Source: Kryptolebias marmoratus (Eukaryota > Chordata > Actinopteri > Cyprinodontiformes > Rivulidae). Taken from it: DNA of 64,000 bases. Where the stretch lies: NCBI RefSeq assembly GCF_001649575.2, contig NC_051450.1, positions 17,543,959 to 17,607,958 of the forward strand, read 5' to 3'. Shown in pieces: positions 53,320-64,000 of the stretch; the first letter of the stretch is position 1, and the number at the start of each line of letters is the position of its first letter. Position numbers and translations under genes: made by a program. The notes below the pieces were generated by a model. That model was not told where the DNA came from. It did not search any database and saw only the letters and a program-made list of their open reading frames with translations.

Positions 53320-56300
53320 ACCTAGAGGAAAAAGGAAACAGGAGAGTTTAGAAAAAGCTAAATAAATGGAATGGAGCACAAAACATTTGATTACTTGGCA
53401 TTCTCTTTTTTTTCTTGCATGTAACTCTGTTTGAAACTTGCAATGTAAAACATTGTGCTTTGATTGAAAAACGTAAAAGTTTTAAAGCAGTAAAAAAGGT
53501 GATCTTACACATCTAGCTCTCTTGCAAGATGTTGGTGTTATAATCAGAATAACTGTAGCTCTATTACCTAAGCAGAAGCCGTTACTCTTCTCCTGTGTGA
53601 TCTTTCCAGAGTTGACTGTCAGTTTTGGTTTTCTTTGAGAAAAAGTTGTGATAATTCCACTTTTTTGAACCATGTGACTGAGAATGATGCTAATTGTCTC
53701 TCTTCCTTAGTGATGAAGAAACAATTAGCATAATTTTCCATTAGCTAAAATATTCCATTCAGTATTCAGACACACACTGAAGTAGTTCTTCCAAAACCAC
53801 AAAAACTAAAGTGTAGCCAAGATTCAATGCAAATATAAAGATCTGTGTTGGTTGTTTTGGCTTTAGCCACTCACTCCTGAATCCCAGGTGATAGTTTTTG
53901 TTACCTCTTGTCATGAAGATACATCATAAAGAGTCTGAGCTCATTTTCATGTTTACCTGTTTCTTTTTTCTCAGATGACATCTGAGCCTCTTGAGAAACG
54001 TCTGTGTGTGACCACAGCAGCGTCTCTGTCCAGTCCAACAAGGCTCGGGCATCAAAGATGGCTGTAAATGTCTTATAGATGGGTGAGAATATCTGGGAGC
54101 AAAGGAATGTAGCATGTTAAAAATAGAAATGCACACTGAGTGACTTATTCCTAAAAAAATAACCACCCTCTACACCCCACCTTTACCACACACCTAGTAA
54201 TCCTTCAGGTTTTTCCCACGCTTTTAACTGTGTCACAGGAAAAGGGAAGTTTAATTGAGTATATTCTGTCAGTGTGCCGTTTGTTACGATTGTCAGAAGC
54301 AATTTTCCAGGTCCTTGCACAAAACTGATGGTACATTAAGTTTCTCAAATGTGTCTGACATTTATTATCCACTTCAAATGGAGGAAAATTAATACTTGAA
54401 ATCATTTTCAACTTGCCTTTATTATCTTTACAGTCTGGTTCCTTCCTGTTGGAGGAAAAAAAAGTCGTCTTCTCCTGTGAGCAGTCAAACAGCCGGACAT
54501 GTATCTAGACAACGAGGAGAAACATCCAGTCTGCAATAGCATTGTGTTTGAGGAAGGTGCTTTTCTTTAAATACTGAACAGCAGCTTTGGGTGAACAGCT
54601 GGTAAAGTCAAAGCCTCCGACTGAATATCAATTACCAATCTAGTTTCAATTCCTTCAGAAACATTATCTTTGAAATCCACTCCAATATACTTGCACTGTT
54701 TTTGTCCTCTTGTGCTCCTTTTGGCTTCTAATATTTTAAGCTTTTACCTTTCTGTTTCTTTTAGCTACCATTTTGCTCATTTTAGCTTTAACATTTGTTT
54801 TTATCTTGGCTCTTTTTACACGTCTTATACAAGTCCTATATCAAAACTTAGGCCTTTTTAAATTGATTTATTTTTTAGCATAGAATAATACAATGTTGAT
54901 TTTGGAATTTTGTGCACCTTTCAAAATTCTATTTTAATCAAATGTTATCATAAATCCTGTATAATAGTTAGAAGTCAGTGATTCTATAGAAGAATCTCGT
55001 TTTATATGTAATCCAAACACAGGAAGAATGTAATTTTGACTTGAGCTACAGCTAATAAACACTTTAACCAGAAAATATTAATTGGTTTATTCCTTTTACT
55101 TATTACTTTTGAACAAAGTGTGAACACGAATCCACTCTTGAACGTTTGGCAGGTGCACCAGGTTGAAATTTTCTCACCCATTAATTTTTTTTTTTTTCTG
55201 CTGTCAACAGGCTCTGTTGTAAAGGTAGCAGACTGTGTGAAACATACAGTGTTTGCTGTGTAACTGTATATTTCACAGATAAAATGTTTAACAGCTGTGT
55301 GTGGAAGAAATAAACTTGGACAGCCTGATGTTGGAGACTGGGCTTCTTACCAATGTAAACCACTGTTGAAATGTCACCAGTTCTTTTTGCTTCGCTGCCA
55401 AAAAGAAAGAAAGAAAGAAAAAAAAAAAACGGGACATCTCAGCTTTACAACCTTAATACTGCCTTAATAGTTGGCTTTCAAAAAGTCTTAGCAGGCTGCA
55501 AAACATTTTTTTTTATTATTGTAGTAAGTAGTTTAAATAATATAACAGTAATATGAAAACCATTTTTTGCTAAGCATTTGATAAGACAAATAATGCAAAA
55601 TGTTCTTGTGTCATTAATCATTAAACACGAAAAACAGTTGGTCAGTACACTTTAGCACAAATTGAGGAGTAAGTGAGGTGCTCTTGAGCAAAGATCTTAC
55701 CAAAGATAGGTTCAAAGTCAACCTGAGCCCTATGCTGCTTGTCTTTCCTGATTTGTCTAACCTTTTCCAGCAGTTGCTACTATCTGCCTTTGAAATCAAT
55801 CCTGAAACAAAAAAATAAATTGACTAATTCAGCCCAAATCAGCCCACTCTACCTGTCAGATCTGCAGAATGAAACTACATGTAGGCTGTTGCTATAGAAG
55901 CCTCCTGGATCTGCATCAATCTTGTGGTTCACATAAAGCTTCCAGGAAACTATAGTTAAAAAAAAATAAAAGGTAAAAATTCTTTTTACGGGTCTGCCTT
56001 TGCATCACCTCCTGGTACTTTCGCTGCAGACAGAAGTATGACAACATCCTCCTTCACCGGGAAGTTGGAGTGGTTGGGATTCCCAACGGAGCTGCTCTCA
56101 TTCACACAATTTCCTGTTTCTGCTCTCACTGGAGGGAGTCAAAAGTTGTGAGGAAAAGTAGCTCATAAGGTTTACCTGCTTAACCTGCAGCCGCTTTCAA
56201 GGTCATTCCAGGAAGCTCCTCCGCACTGATAAAACCATTTTACCTCCTCATTTGGAAATGATACCATCTTAAAACTGTGTGTGTATGTATATGTATGTAT

Positions 56301-56689
56301 GCTGGTAGATAATTATCATATGCAATAACCACAATAATTATTAGTAAATTGTGTTATTTTGTGCTTTAAAAAACAAAAAACAAAATGCACATAGTCTATA
56401 CTCCTATGCAACAAACTGCATTTATTATTGCTTTGCCTTTAATTTTCATTAATTCTGAATATTTGTATTGTGTGTAGTTTTTATTATCAACATTATTTTT
56501 GTTGTATATTTATTTTTCTCGGCAAGTAAGATTAAAAGCAGAGCTATCTTTAAAAAGTTTTATGAGGTTACTTTTTCAAACATCCAGGCCAGTATGTACT
56601 TCAGAACTAGGTCAAAAACGATCCCGGTAGATTCACCAGTAGTTGTACTACTGGTAGCTTTTATCTTTAAATTAAACTAGTATTTCTCG

Positions 56690-56985
56690 CAGGAATACAT
56701 ATCACAAACCATATTGCATCCCAAACTTTTCTACAGTGAGCTGTTAGCACTGAGGATGTGGTCGGGATGACTCTCAGCTCAGTATCTGTAAAACTGACTG
56801 AGTTGTAACTTTTGTTGTGTTTGTGTTTCCTTTGGTTGATTAGGTGTGGTGGCCATCTTGATCATGTTAATCAGTAGTAGATGTACATCCAATGATTACT
56901 TTCTGAAAGTTTCAATAAAATCTGTTCAGTGGTTCATTAGATATTTTGCTAACAGATGCACAAACACAGACACAGACATTTACAT
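56690..56985 (+). repeat. Head-palindrome dispersed element, copy
   Basis: GGATGACTCTCAGCTCAG, AGATGTACATCCAATGATTA and ATATTTTGCTAACAGATGC match the family. The head is decayed (CGCAGGAATACATATCAC). Confidence 0.65.
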
Positions 56986-57179
56986 TATTGCCTGCTTTTA
57001 TAGCGTTGTGTGATAAACTCCAAAAAATTTATGTTTTCTTTTAGCCATGGCCTCCGTATTTTGTTTTGTGAAAATACTGTTGATACTTTTTGCTAAGTAG
57101 TCTATGACAACTTTAGTTTGTGAATATTTTATCCGTCTAGAAACCTGATGAAACACTTGCTTAGTCTGCCTGTGTTTTA

Positions 57180-57560
57180 TTTCTTTCTTGCGTTCCCTTT
57201 CTGCTCACCACTGCACCTCATTCCCTCCGCTGTACTGGCACTGAGTCTGGGAGGCCTCTGGAGAGGGGGGAAAGCACGGGGGAAACTTGGAACAACACGT
57301 TGTAGGTAAATAAATGCTCTCTCTGAAAAAGAATGCCTTCTCAAAACACACTCAAGCCTCCTCAGAGAAACCTGTGCCCCCGAATAATGCTCTAATTACT
57401 CGTCTGATAATATGATAATAATGCCTCAGCCTCTTCTGGAGTCACTGGGTTCACGGAGCAAACAAGGACCAGCCATCTGAGACTGAGAGAATATCATCTG
57501 GGGCCATGGAGAGGCTGAACGTGCAGTTAGTGTGTGTCTGTACATGTGGTAGAGAGAAAG
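57180..57560. promoter_or_regulatory. Candidate conserved non-coding element upstream of pi15
   Basis: This is a compositionally mixed, repeat-free stretch with homeodomain-type cores (GCTCTAATTACTCG, ATGATAATAATGCC), about 2 kb upstream of pi15. It is suggested only by its look; no cross-species comparison was possible. Confidence 0.25.
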
Positions 57561-58384
57561 AAGGAGAAAGACTTACTTTTGACGTACAGTACTCTGTTCA
57601 GTTCAACTTTTCCACACTGAAGCTGACCTTTTGTCACTATTTAGTCTTGAGAAGGCCCCAGCTGATTACAGTAGTGTGAAATGCTGCAAAGCAGGTGTGC
57701 TGTAGGAATTCAAATAAGACCTAAAACCAAACGCCAGGATCTTAGCCCTGATTATTGATACCAGATGATAGGAGAAGGTAAAGGGATAATTCAAATATTT
57801 TTTAACTGTTGCAGATCGCTCCCTGAACCACTTCTATTTAGAGAAATTGATTTTCACCTTGACCAGATTCATGATTTTAAGATTGGTCTAAGCAGCCCAA
57901 GACCAAAGTGGATTACAGCCACCTTAAAACAACTTCAGTCTCAAAAAATGATTGCAGTTTGTTTATTACATGTACTTTATCAAATAAGGCCCCATCCATA
58001 TTCCAAATAGTTCTAAAAACAACCTTTTTAAAACATCTTCTGCTGTGTTTGCTTTTCCCATCCCCACATGAACAGTTTTTGTTGAGAAAACAATAGCTTT
58101 CTAAAAATTATTCCAAAAGAGAGATTTAAAAAATCAACTTTAGTTTTGATGAAATCACATAGACTTAAATCACAGCCCACTTTGTACCCTAGAAACTAAA
58201 ACTGAAGCCATCTTCATTTTCTTCTGTATCTGTCTCAATGTATCCTGATCCAATCGCCATCGAACTTTGACTGTGTGCTGAAATAATTAATAACTGAGAG
58301 AAAATTGTAATCAATAAACAAAGCAGCCTCTGCACATGGCCTATGCTCAGCAAATACATTTGCATAGTAATCCAAGCCAATCCT

Positions 58385-58510
58385 TTCAAGATGGCAGTGA
58401 TCCACTTTAGTCTCAGCTTCACTCAGACTAGCCATTAGCTCATCAATTAGGTCAGAGTTAAACTCTGTTTCTCCAAACTGAGGTCATTCAAAGAGCTATC
58501 TACAACAGGT
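58385..58510 (-). repeat. Dispersed repeat sharing the GAGTTAAACTCTG core, antisense copy
   Basis: AGACTAGCCATTAGCTCATC, AGAGTTAAACTCTGTTTCTC and AAAGAGCTATCTACAACAGG are the reverse complement of the 1440-1660 element. It lies about 1 kb upstream of pi15. Confidence 0.55.
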
Positions 58511-59516
58511 AAGATATGAATTGCTCGTAACTTGATTCACCTGAACTATTCCGTAAAGTTCTGGACAAATGTGATGGGTAATATTATAAAAAAGTCTGAA
58601 TAATTTAAGTGAAATTATGAGAAAAGCCTCTAACTGAACCTGCCTCCAACAATTGCATATATCTTTCTTCTGCAACAGGCATTTCTGCGCAGTACTACCC
58701 AAAATATTGATTTTGGTCCGGAAAATAGAAATATCCAAACAGTTTATTGTGATTTATGCTTTCACTTTGACCGTTTTTCCATCGCTGTGAAGGAAGAGTG
58801 GGAGCTGAAACGTATAGAAGGAGTGAAACGGAGGAGAAAAGTCTCTGCCTTGCACCTCTCTTGAGTGATATATCCTCTCCTCCACCACAAATCCAGCACC
58901 TGAAAAGTTCATCACTTCCAAGGAGGGGTTTTTGGAAAGGCACCAGCTTTGTCTGCAACAAGGAGAGGAGGAGAGAAAGCCTTCCTGCGTCACGTTGCTT
59001 TAATTTGTTCAACAGCTGCCAATGAAAACGATGAGAAGTTTTTTTTTCTTCTTCTTCCCTCTCTCTTTCTTGGCTTGGCATCTCTGCTCTGGCAAAGTGC
59101 ACAGCTGAAGCCACACTTTGAACAAGTGTAATTTTTACTGTATGCTGAGTGAGGCAAAGAAAACTCTGATTTAATGCTGGCTTTCATCCAAATCCTGATC
59201 AGTGACCAGCGGGGCATGGAAGAGGTGCGAATTGTGCCAGCTTGGTTTTTAAGAACTGTTTAATCCTCTTTAATTTGATCAACATAAAGCTTTTAATGTA
59301 CAATTATCACACGAATAAGATAGATATTTTAGTCTTTGCAAACAAAAAAGGGCGTGACAACATAATCCCAAAGCTGATGTCTTGGTGAGATGGGGTTTAG
59401 TTTGGAGGTTTGGAGTAATCAGACTTAAACCTAAGTGATGTTGCGTCTCAGGTGACAAGGAGGGGCTGCTTGCCCAAACCTCCGAGGAGAGCGCACTTCC
59501 TGCACTGTCCACTGCA

Positions 59517-59524
59517 TATATAAA
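59517..59524 (+). promoter_or_regulatory. pi15 TATA box
   Basis: TATATAAA stands about 286 bp upstream of the pi15 ATG. It predicts transcription starting near 59547, giving a first exon of about 105 bases that ends at a strong GTAAGA donor. The sequence match is perfect; the start site is inferred. Confidence 0.6.
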
Positions 59525-59546
59525 CCCGCAAAACGGACTCTTCCTG

Positions 59547-59651
59547 AAACACTCACAGTTTGCAAAGCGCAGGAACTGCCTCAGACTTTTCTCTCTCCGT
59601 TGCAATACAGAGGGTGAGATACAAACAGAAGGCACCATTTCGCAGTAAAAG
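59547..59651 (+). other. pi15: Probable non-coding first exon of pi15
   Basis: The segment runs from about 30 bases after the TATA box to a donor AAAAG|GTAAGATC at 59652. A very short intron would follow, ending at AG 59752-59753 (CTTACTTTCAG) or at AG 59709-59710 (GGTATTTCAG). Splicing at the later site places the coding ATG 49 bases into exon 2. The start is approximate. Confidence 0.45.
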
Positions 59652-59802
59652 GTAAGATCTGGGGTTATATTTGGGCGTTTTTATTTATTTTTTTCGGGAG
59701 GGTATTTCAGATGAATGCTGAGCTTCATTCAAAATCTTGTGGCTTACTTTCAGAAGCATCTTGGAATCGGGACATTCTGCCTCCAGTGGGTTAAAACCAA
59801 AC

Positions 59803-60069
59803 ATGAAACTTCACTTATTTGCCGTAGATTTAATATTCCTGTGCATATCTTGCGGAGCAAGTGCGTTGGCAACGAGTATCCCCGCTGCGTCCTCGCCTGG
59901 TGCCAATGTCACCGCGAGCGCGGCGCGCGCCGATGGAAACGACGCGTCAACTGTTTCCAAGAGCAGGAGGAAGCGTTACATCAGTCAGAACGACATGATC
60001 GCCATCCTTGATTACCACAATAAAGTCAGAGGCAGAGTGTTTCCTCCAGCATCTAATATGGAGTACATG
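59803..60069 (+). CDS. pi15: pi15 coding exon 1 (signal peptide, propeptide, start of CAP domain)
   Basis: There are 89 codons from MKLHLF to SNMEYM, with donor GTGAGTG. The region between the signal peptide and RRKR is Ala/Ser/Thr-rich and poorly conserved. From [10 protein letters not shown] onward it is nearly identical to the vertebrate protein. Confidence 0.94.
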
Positions 60070-63000
60070 GTGAGTGAAAGCTTTTATTCAAATCTCGCTG
60101 CGTAAAGTCCTTATTACGCACAAATATGTTCTTCTTCTTCAGTTAAATTTGAAGGAATAATTTGCCTCAGGAGCTATGGAAGGTTTTAACCATTTGTGTG
60201 GCTTTCACAATCATAGTTTTCAGGTTTTCATTTTAGCTATTTATTTATTTGACTGGATTAGACCAACTGTTTAGTATTTTCCAAAAGGAGAAGGCTCATA
60301 AATGATCTCATTAGCCTGCTGGCCGTAGAGAAAACAGTGGAAATCAGTTCTTGACATGTCAGAAAAGTGTTAATATGTTGGTCTAAAGCAAACTTTATTT
60401 CATCAGAGCCATTTTTATTTAAGAAATTCCTTAAATTCTCAATATTTCTCCAATAGGAAGCATCTCTATAACTAAGTAATGATCAAGATCCATTTCCGAT
60501 ATGTTAATGAGTGTGCTGTTTATATGAATATAATTTAACCTTCTTATCAAAAAACATCAATTATTGAAAGAGGGGAGTTAAATGGTTTAATATGATAGTT
60601 CTCCTCCACTTTGATGGATGGCTTTTGCAACTTGCCATGTTTGTACCTGCAAAAGCACAATGAACTAACCCCCAGCTGCTAATTTCTTTTTGTTTTTCCT
60701 ACATTGATCATGTGATGGATTCCCATTCCTGCACCTGTGTGTTTAGGTGTGGGACGAAACATTAGCAAAGACAGCAGAGGACTGGGCTCACGCCTGCCTG
60801 TGGGAGCACGGGCCACCTCACCTCCTCAGGTTCCTGGGCCAAAACCTCTCGGTCAGGACGGGACGGTGAGTGATCCTTTGATTCCTCTTGGCAACATCTG
60901 CTCCTTCTTGAAGAGAGGACTCTCTCACAGCAGTAGTGGTCATTTCCTTGGTTTTTGTTTCCTCCTAAAACTTTCTGTGCTGTGACCCAGTGACTGCTAG
61001 AGGAATGCTCCTGTGACCCATTTATATAAACAAAAGTTGTACTTTCAGCCGTGACCCATGAGGACAAAGGTCCTATTCCTTTAGTGGGTCTTGACTTTCC
61101 ATTTGGACACACAAGGCACCTCCATGTGTTCCTAAACTTTAAGATTTTATTGAGGAGCAACATGAGACCCGAGGGAATATAACTTATTGCGATAGCTACT
61201 GTGCAGTGGTGAATTTATAAAAAAAGACTTCTAGTGCTGCTTTGGAATGCCAACATGTTCTTGTGTTTTATCTTTTCTGTGTAAAAAGACTTGCACTGCT
61301 GGAAGGCTCAAGCTGTTCCTTGGAGTTGATTTATAAATTAAATAAATAAAAGTTGTTGGACTCATTTGGAGCCAAAAATCTCTTAAACTAAAATGGATAA
61401 AGCTTCAATGGCTGTGACTCTTTATTTGCTACATCAAACCTCGAACCTTAGAAATTAGTTTTAAAGAGATAATCTGGTCATTCTTGAGCTGTCAGTCCAA
61501 AGGTTTACTCAACTCCTGGCAGACTGATACATTCACAGCCTTGACATAAATGTGGTCTATGCTCAGCACACACATTCAGTCACAAGATTAGCAACATTGT
61601 TTTTGCAAACAGGTACTGGTTGTGATCATTGCATTTGTCTCGTTCACAGCTATCGATCCATTCTTCAGCTGGTGAAGCCCTGGTACGATGAGGTGAAAGA
61701 TTACTCCTTCCCCTACCCTCGTGACTGCAACCCTCGATGCCCTCTCAGGTGCTATGGACCCATGTGTACCCACTACACACAGGTAGGCTGGCAGTTTTCA
61801 GTCTTTTTATTGTCTGCTGTTGAATGGTGAAATGCAGGTGATAATGTAACTGCCTGTGTGTGGACTAATTTGTCTGTAATGTTAGCAAAATATTTAATAA
61901 ACCAATATGTAAATGCAACTCCAAAACTAATCATTAAATTATCACTTACAACTGATTAACATTAGGAGTCAACTTGACTCAAGATGGCCACCACATCCAA
62001 TTTGGAATCAGTTCAGTTCTACAGAAATTGAACTAAAATTTGGTGTGGTAGTAGCTGAGAGTTATCCTCAATATATACTCCAAGCTCTAAAAGATAACAA
62101 CATCCCATGAGATTGTGCATAAAATGATTTTCAAGCTTTGACCAAAATAGCTATAACTGTCATATCTCAACATAAGATGATCTTAGTTTAAAGCTCTGGC
62201 GTAGAAGGCAGCAGGTGATATTCCTTCAAGGAATGCTAGACATTTAATTATCAAGACAGATTAGACTGATGCACCTAATCACTAATCTTTCTGTTTTTTT
62301 GCAGATGGTGTGGGCGACATCTAACAAGATTGGCTGCGCTGTACACACATGCTACAATATGAATGTATGGGGGTCGGTGTGGAAAAGAGCAACGTATTTA
62401 GTCTGCAACTATTCTCCTAAGTGAGTACGCTTGAACGTTAACTGTGTGGTGCACTTTTCACAACCTGATGCAGTACTAATTTTATACTATGAACTTGCTA
62501 ACATGATGGGGGTTAGGATGACAATAGGTTTAATCCCAGCTCAACTTTTTCTGCTCAGTGTTGAGTTATAGAAGGCCACCCATGCTGATGAAGGACTCAG
62601 ATAACCCCAACACAAGCCTGTGAACTGCTGCTGCATTACAGAAGCAAAGAAAAAAGACTAAATAAGAGTCTAAGCTAGGTCAGGCTTGTGACTCACTTGT
62701 GACCTAGGTTCCTTAATCCCCTGAGTTTGAAACATATTGTATGTAAGAGTAAAAGGCTCCTGAGTCATTGAGCTGTGGTCTTGAGAGACAGTGTGGTGAG
62801 TTTGGAGCCAATCCCACTTTCCGCTCTGCAGAGGTCACTGTGGTCACTGTGGAGATAGGAAGTCAAGGTTCGTGCGTGAAACCAGTTGGCTAGAAAATGA
62901 TAAATCAGTGTGGTGTCAAGACAAAAATTCAGTGTATCCAGTAGCTTCTTTATGCTTAAGAGTCTCTAAAATCCTACATTATTTTATGCTTTTCTTCAAA

Positions 63001-63421
63001 AAGCAATCTCACCTCAAGGTCCAGGGTGGCCTGGTTTAAACATTTCACATGAGACCCAGCATACATGGTTGTCATGGGTTTGTAGTGCTGGATTCTGGGT
63101 AAATTCCTTCCCTTAATCAGAAACATGCAATTTTACTAAAAGCTCTAAAATGGGCCTTGAAATAAGTATTGAAGATGACTTCAAAATTATTATATTAGCT
63201 CTTCTACCATTAAGTTTTACTTTAAGGAATCAGCAATTCACCACGGCGCTCCTTCACGGTAAATGCTCTTTTGTGTCTTTTTTAGGGGGAACTGGATTGG
63301 AGAGGCTCCTTACAAAGTTGGTGTTCCCTGCTCCACCTGCCCTCCCAGCTACGGGGGTTCGTGCAGCAACAACATGTGCTTCCCAGCACTCAAGACAAAC
63401 TACCTGCACTGGTTCAAATAA
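59803..63421 (+). CDS. pi15: Peptidase inhibitor 15, secreted CAP/CRISP-family protein (complete, five coding exons)
   Basis: PI15 is a secreted CAP-superfamily protein, described in humans as a weak trypsin inhibitor. Exons 59803-60069, 60747-60865, 61650-61782, 62305-62420 and 63286-63421 join in frame (771 nt, 256 residues plus stop; the human protein is 258). A signal peptide covers about residues 1-21 ([20 protein letters not shown]). A dibasic propeptide site RRKR at 55-58 is followed by [22 protein letters not shown] signatures are HYTQMVW (170-176) and [12 protein letters not shown] (204-215). The Cys-rich end is [12 protein letters not shown] to HWFK. N-glycosylation sequons occur at Asn35 and Asn122. 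Gln121 sits in GQN where many CAP proteins have GEN; human PI15 shares this as I recall. The Met at 59737 was not used because it precedes the probable acceptor and adds no signal-like sequence. Confidence 0.97.
60070..60746 (+). other. pi15: pi15 intron after coding exon 1
   Basis: This 677-bp AT-rich intron is bounded by GTGAGT and TTTAG. I see no repeats or other features in it. Confidence 0.85.
60747..60865 (+). CDS. pi15: pi15 coding exon 2
   Basis: The acceptor is TGTGTTTAG and the donor is CG|GTGAGTG. The exon encodes [19 protein letters not shown] through [11 protein letters not shown], the first helix and strand region of the CAP fold with the Asn122 sequon. Confidence 0.95.
60866..61649 (+). 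other. pi15: pi15 intron after coding exon 2
   Basis: This 784-bp intron is bounded by GTGAGT and TTCACAG. I see nothing recognisable inside it. Confidence 0.85.
61650..61782 (+). CDS. pi15: pi15 coding exon 3
   Basis: The acceptor is TCGTTCACAG and the donor is CAG|GTAGGC. The exon encodes [20 protein letters not shown] to MCTHYTQ, including the Cys-rich insertion [14 protein letters not shown] typical of PI15/CRISPLD proteins. Confidence 0.95.
61783..62304 (+). other. pi15: pi15 intron after coding exon 3, with repeat insertion
   Basis: This 522-bp intron is mostly an antisense copy of the head-palindrome dispersed element (about 61930-62255), ending with the ATTCCTTCAAGGAATG head. Confidence 0.8.
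61930..62255 (-). repeat. Head-palindrome dispersed element, antisense, in a pi15 intron
   Basis: CTTACAACTGATTAACATTA, CAAGATGGCCACCACATCC, GTGGTAGTAGCTGAGAG and ATTCCTTCAAGGAATGCTAG are in reverse order. Most of the 522-bp intron is this element. Confidence 0.7.
62305..62420 (+). CDS. pi15: pi15 coding exon 4
   Basis: The acceptor is TTTTTTTGCAG and the donor is AA|GTGAGT. The exon encodes [16 protein letters not shown] to YLVCNYSP, completing CAP signature 1 and holding signature 2. Confidence 0.95.
62421..63285 (+). other. pi15: pi15 intron after coding exon 4
   Basis: This 865-bp intron is bounded by GTGAGT and TTTTTTAG. It contains a short local tandem GGTCACTGT at about 62831-62850; nothing else is recognised. 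Confidence 0.85.
63286..63421 (+). CDS. pi15: pi15 coding exon 5 and stop
   Basis: The acceptor is TCTTTTTTAG. The AA|G junction gives Lys212, then [20 protein letters not shown] to YLHWFK and TAA at 63419-63421. The last residues match the expected end of PI15; there are no LCCL domains, so this is not CRISPLD1. Confidence 0.95.
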
Positions 63422-63645
63422 ATACAGGCTTCCTCTCAACATAAGCTGACAACCTATAGTACCACAGAGACATTGTATTAATCAAGTAAGGATTTGCACA
63501 TCAGCCAAGCACCACACTATTTTGTATATATGGGCTTATTTAAGGAGAGAAACCTACATTTGATGCATGAGGCAATTTGAGAACTTGTAAATAACTTGTA
63601 AATTATTAATTATATTTTTGTCAGATTGCTATGGTAATGATTAAT

Positions 63646-63651
63646 AATAAA
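63646..63651 (+). terminator. pi15 polyadenylation signal
   Basis: AATAAA lies 225 bases after the pi15 stop codon in an AT-rich 3' UTR that also has TTATTTA motifs near 63537. It is the best candidate for the transcript end. Confidence 0.6.
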
Positions 63652-64000
63652 CACATAAGAAATATATTTATATGACAAATGGGTTTTCTGATAGTGCATA
63701 CTGTATTGTGGTGCTACAAACCCATTTGTTTTTATTATATTATTTACCGCTGACAACGTGGTAATTAAGGTAGTTACAGCCATCACAACTCCTCATGTCT
63801 GCTCACTTTGGTGCTACGGGCATCACACCTTCATGCTGTGTGCTCTGCCATCTCAAGAATGTTCAGATCAAACAGGATCAAAAGGATCAGAGCTTTTGAC
63901 CTCAGAGGGAAACCTCCACTGGCTGCGTCAGCTTTACTTTTGCTCTCAAGCCGAAAGTGACCTTAGACTTAAAGGGGTAGTTGGGATTTTTTTCAAGTGG
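63652..64000. other. pi15 3' flank
   Basis: AT-rich at first, then ordinary sequence to the window edge. In the human order the next gene would be CRISPLD1, but none of it is visible here. Confidence 0.6.

Larger units (their letters stand above)
30461..59500. other. gdap1-pi15 intergenic region, no gene recognised
   Basis: About 29 kb. The long open frames here have no family signature and mostly overlap repeats. Recognisable content: DIRS remnant (30975-32025), TTTTAGC arrays (34325-34530, 37385-37595, 47990-48140), composite MITE (36093-36403), CA tract (36599-36653), head-palindrome elements (40770-41010, 56690-56985), Tc1-like remnant (41765-42070), a hAT-like dispersed repeat (44460-44910), TA tract (47132-47173), MITE (53127-53319), and a repeat fragment (58385-58510). 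I see nothing recognisable in 32030-34320, 37600-40760, 42080-44455, 45000-47130, 48150-49930, 50080-53120 and 53330-56680, apart from a small TTTTAGC patch near 54740. The region 57180-57560 may be conserved non-coding DNA. Confidence 0.6.

Noticed and set aside
59737..59805. Upstream in-frame ATG that would lengthen pi15 by 22 residues
   Set aside because: It lies before the likely acceptor at 59752-59753 and the added residues are not signal-like, while the Met at 59803 starts a clean signal peptide.

Overview
This window is nuclear DNA from a vertebrate, almost certainly a ray-finned (teleost) fish. The genes are split by GT-AG introns and encode vertebrate-only proteins. The introns and spacers are AT-rich and carry CA/TA microsatellites and fish-type transposon debris (DIRS, Rex1-like LINE, Tc1, hAT MITEs). 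I cannot name the species. There is one assembly gap (84 N at 12284-12367) and a single N at 25823.

Three protein-coding genes are supported, in the order also found on human chromosome 8q21. (1) jph1 (junctophilin-1) is on the minus strand. Coding exons 1-3 are at 25284-25662, 21123-21891 and 6896-7014; the remaining exons lie beyond the left edge. (2) gdap1 is on the plus strand, with six coding exons from 27601 to 30460 that join in frame into a complete 363-residue protein. (3) pi15 (peptidase inhibitor 15) is on the plus strand, with a probable non-coding first exon at about 59547-59651 and five coding exons from 59803 to 63421 giving a complete 256-residue secreted CAP protein. jph1 and gdap1 are head to head, about 1.9 kb apart between start codons. 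gdap1 and pi15 are separated by about 29 kb with no recognisable gene. The three proteins do not form one pathway (muscle membrane junction, mitochondrial outer membrane, secreted CAP protein), so their adjacency looks like conserved vertebrate synteny.

Layout: 1-6895 is jph1 intron 3 (partial); 7015-21122 is intron 2; 21892-25283 is intron 1; 25663-27600 is the shared jph1/gdap1 promoter interval; 27601-30460 is gdap1; 30461-59500 is intergenic; 59547-63651 is pi15; the rest is 3' flank.

The non-coding DNA holds several repeat families that can be recognised by comparing the window with itself. They are: (i) a roughly 300-400 bp interspersed element with a palindromic head and a characteristic tail, in at least 12 copies, including a three-unit direct array in jph1 intron 1; (ii) a fold-back hAT-type MITE in three copies, two with perfect 8-bp target-site duplications and one apparently carrying about 95 bp of jph1-intron flank to a new site; (iii) degenerate arrays rich in TTTTAGC/AGCTAAAA; (iv) a decayed DIRS-type tyrosine-recombinase retrotransposon downstream of gdap1; (v) a Rex1/Babar-like LINE tail; and (vi) an internally deleted Tc1-like element. 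I found no convincing new protein system. The most unusual observations are the flank-carrying MITE and the unnamed element families.
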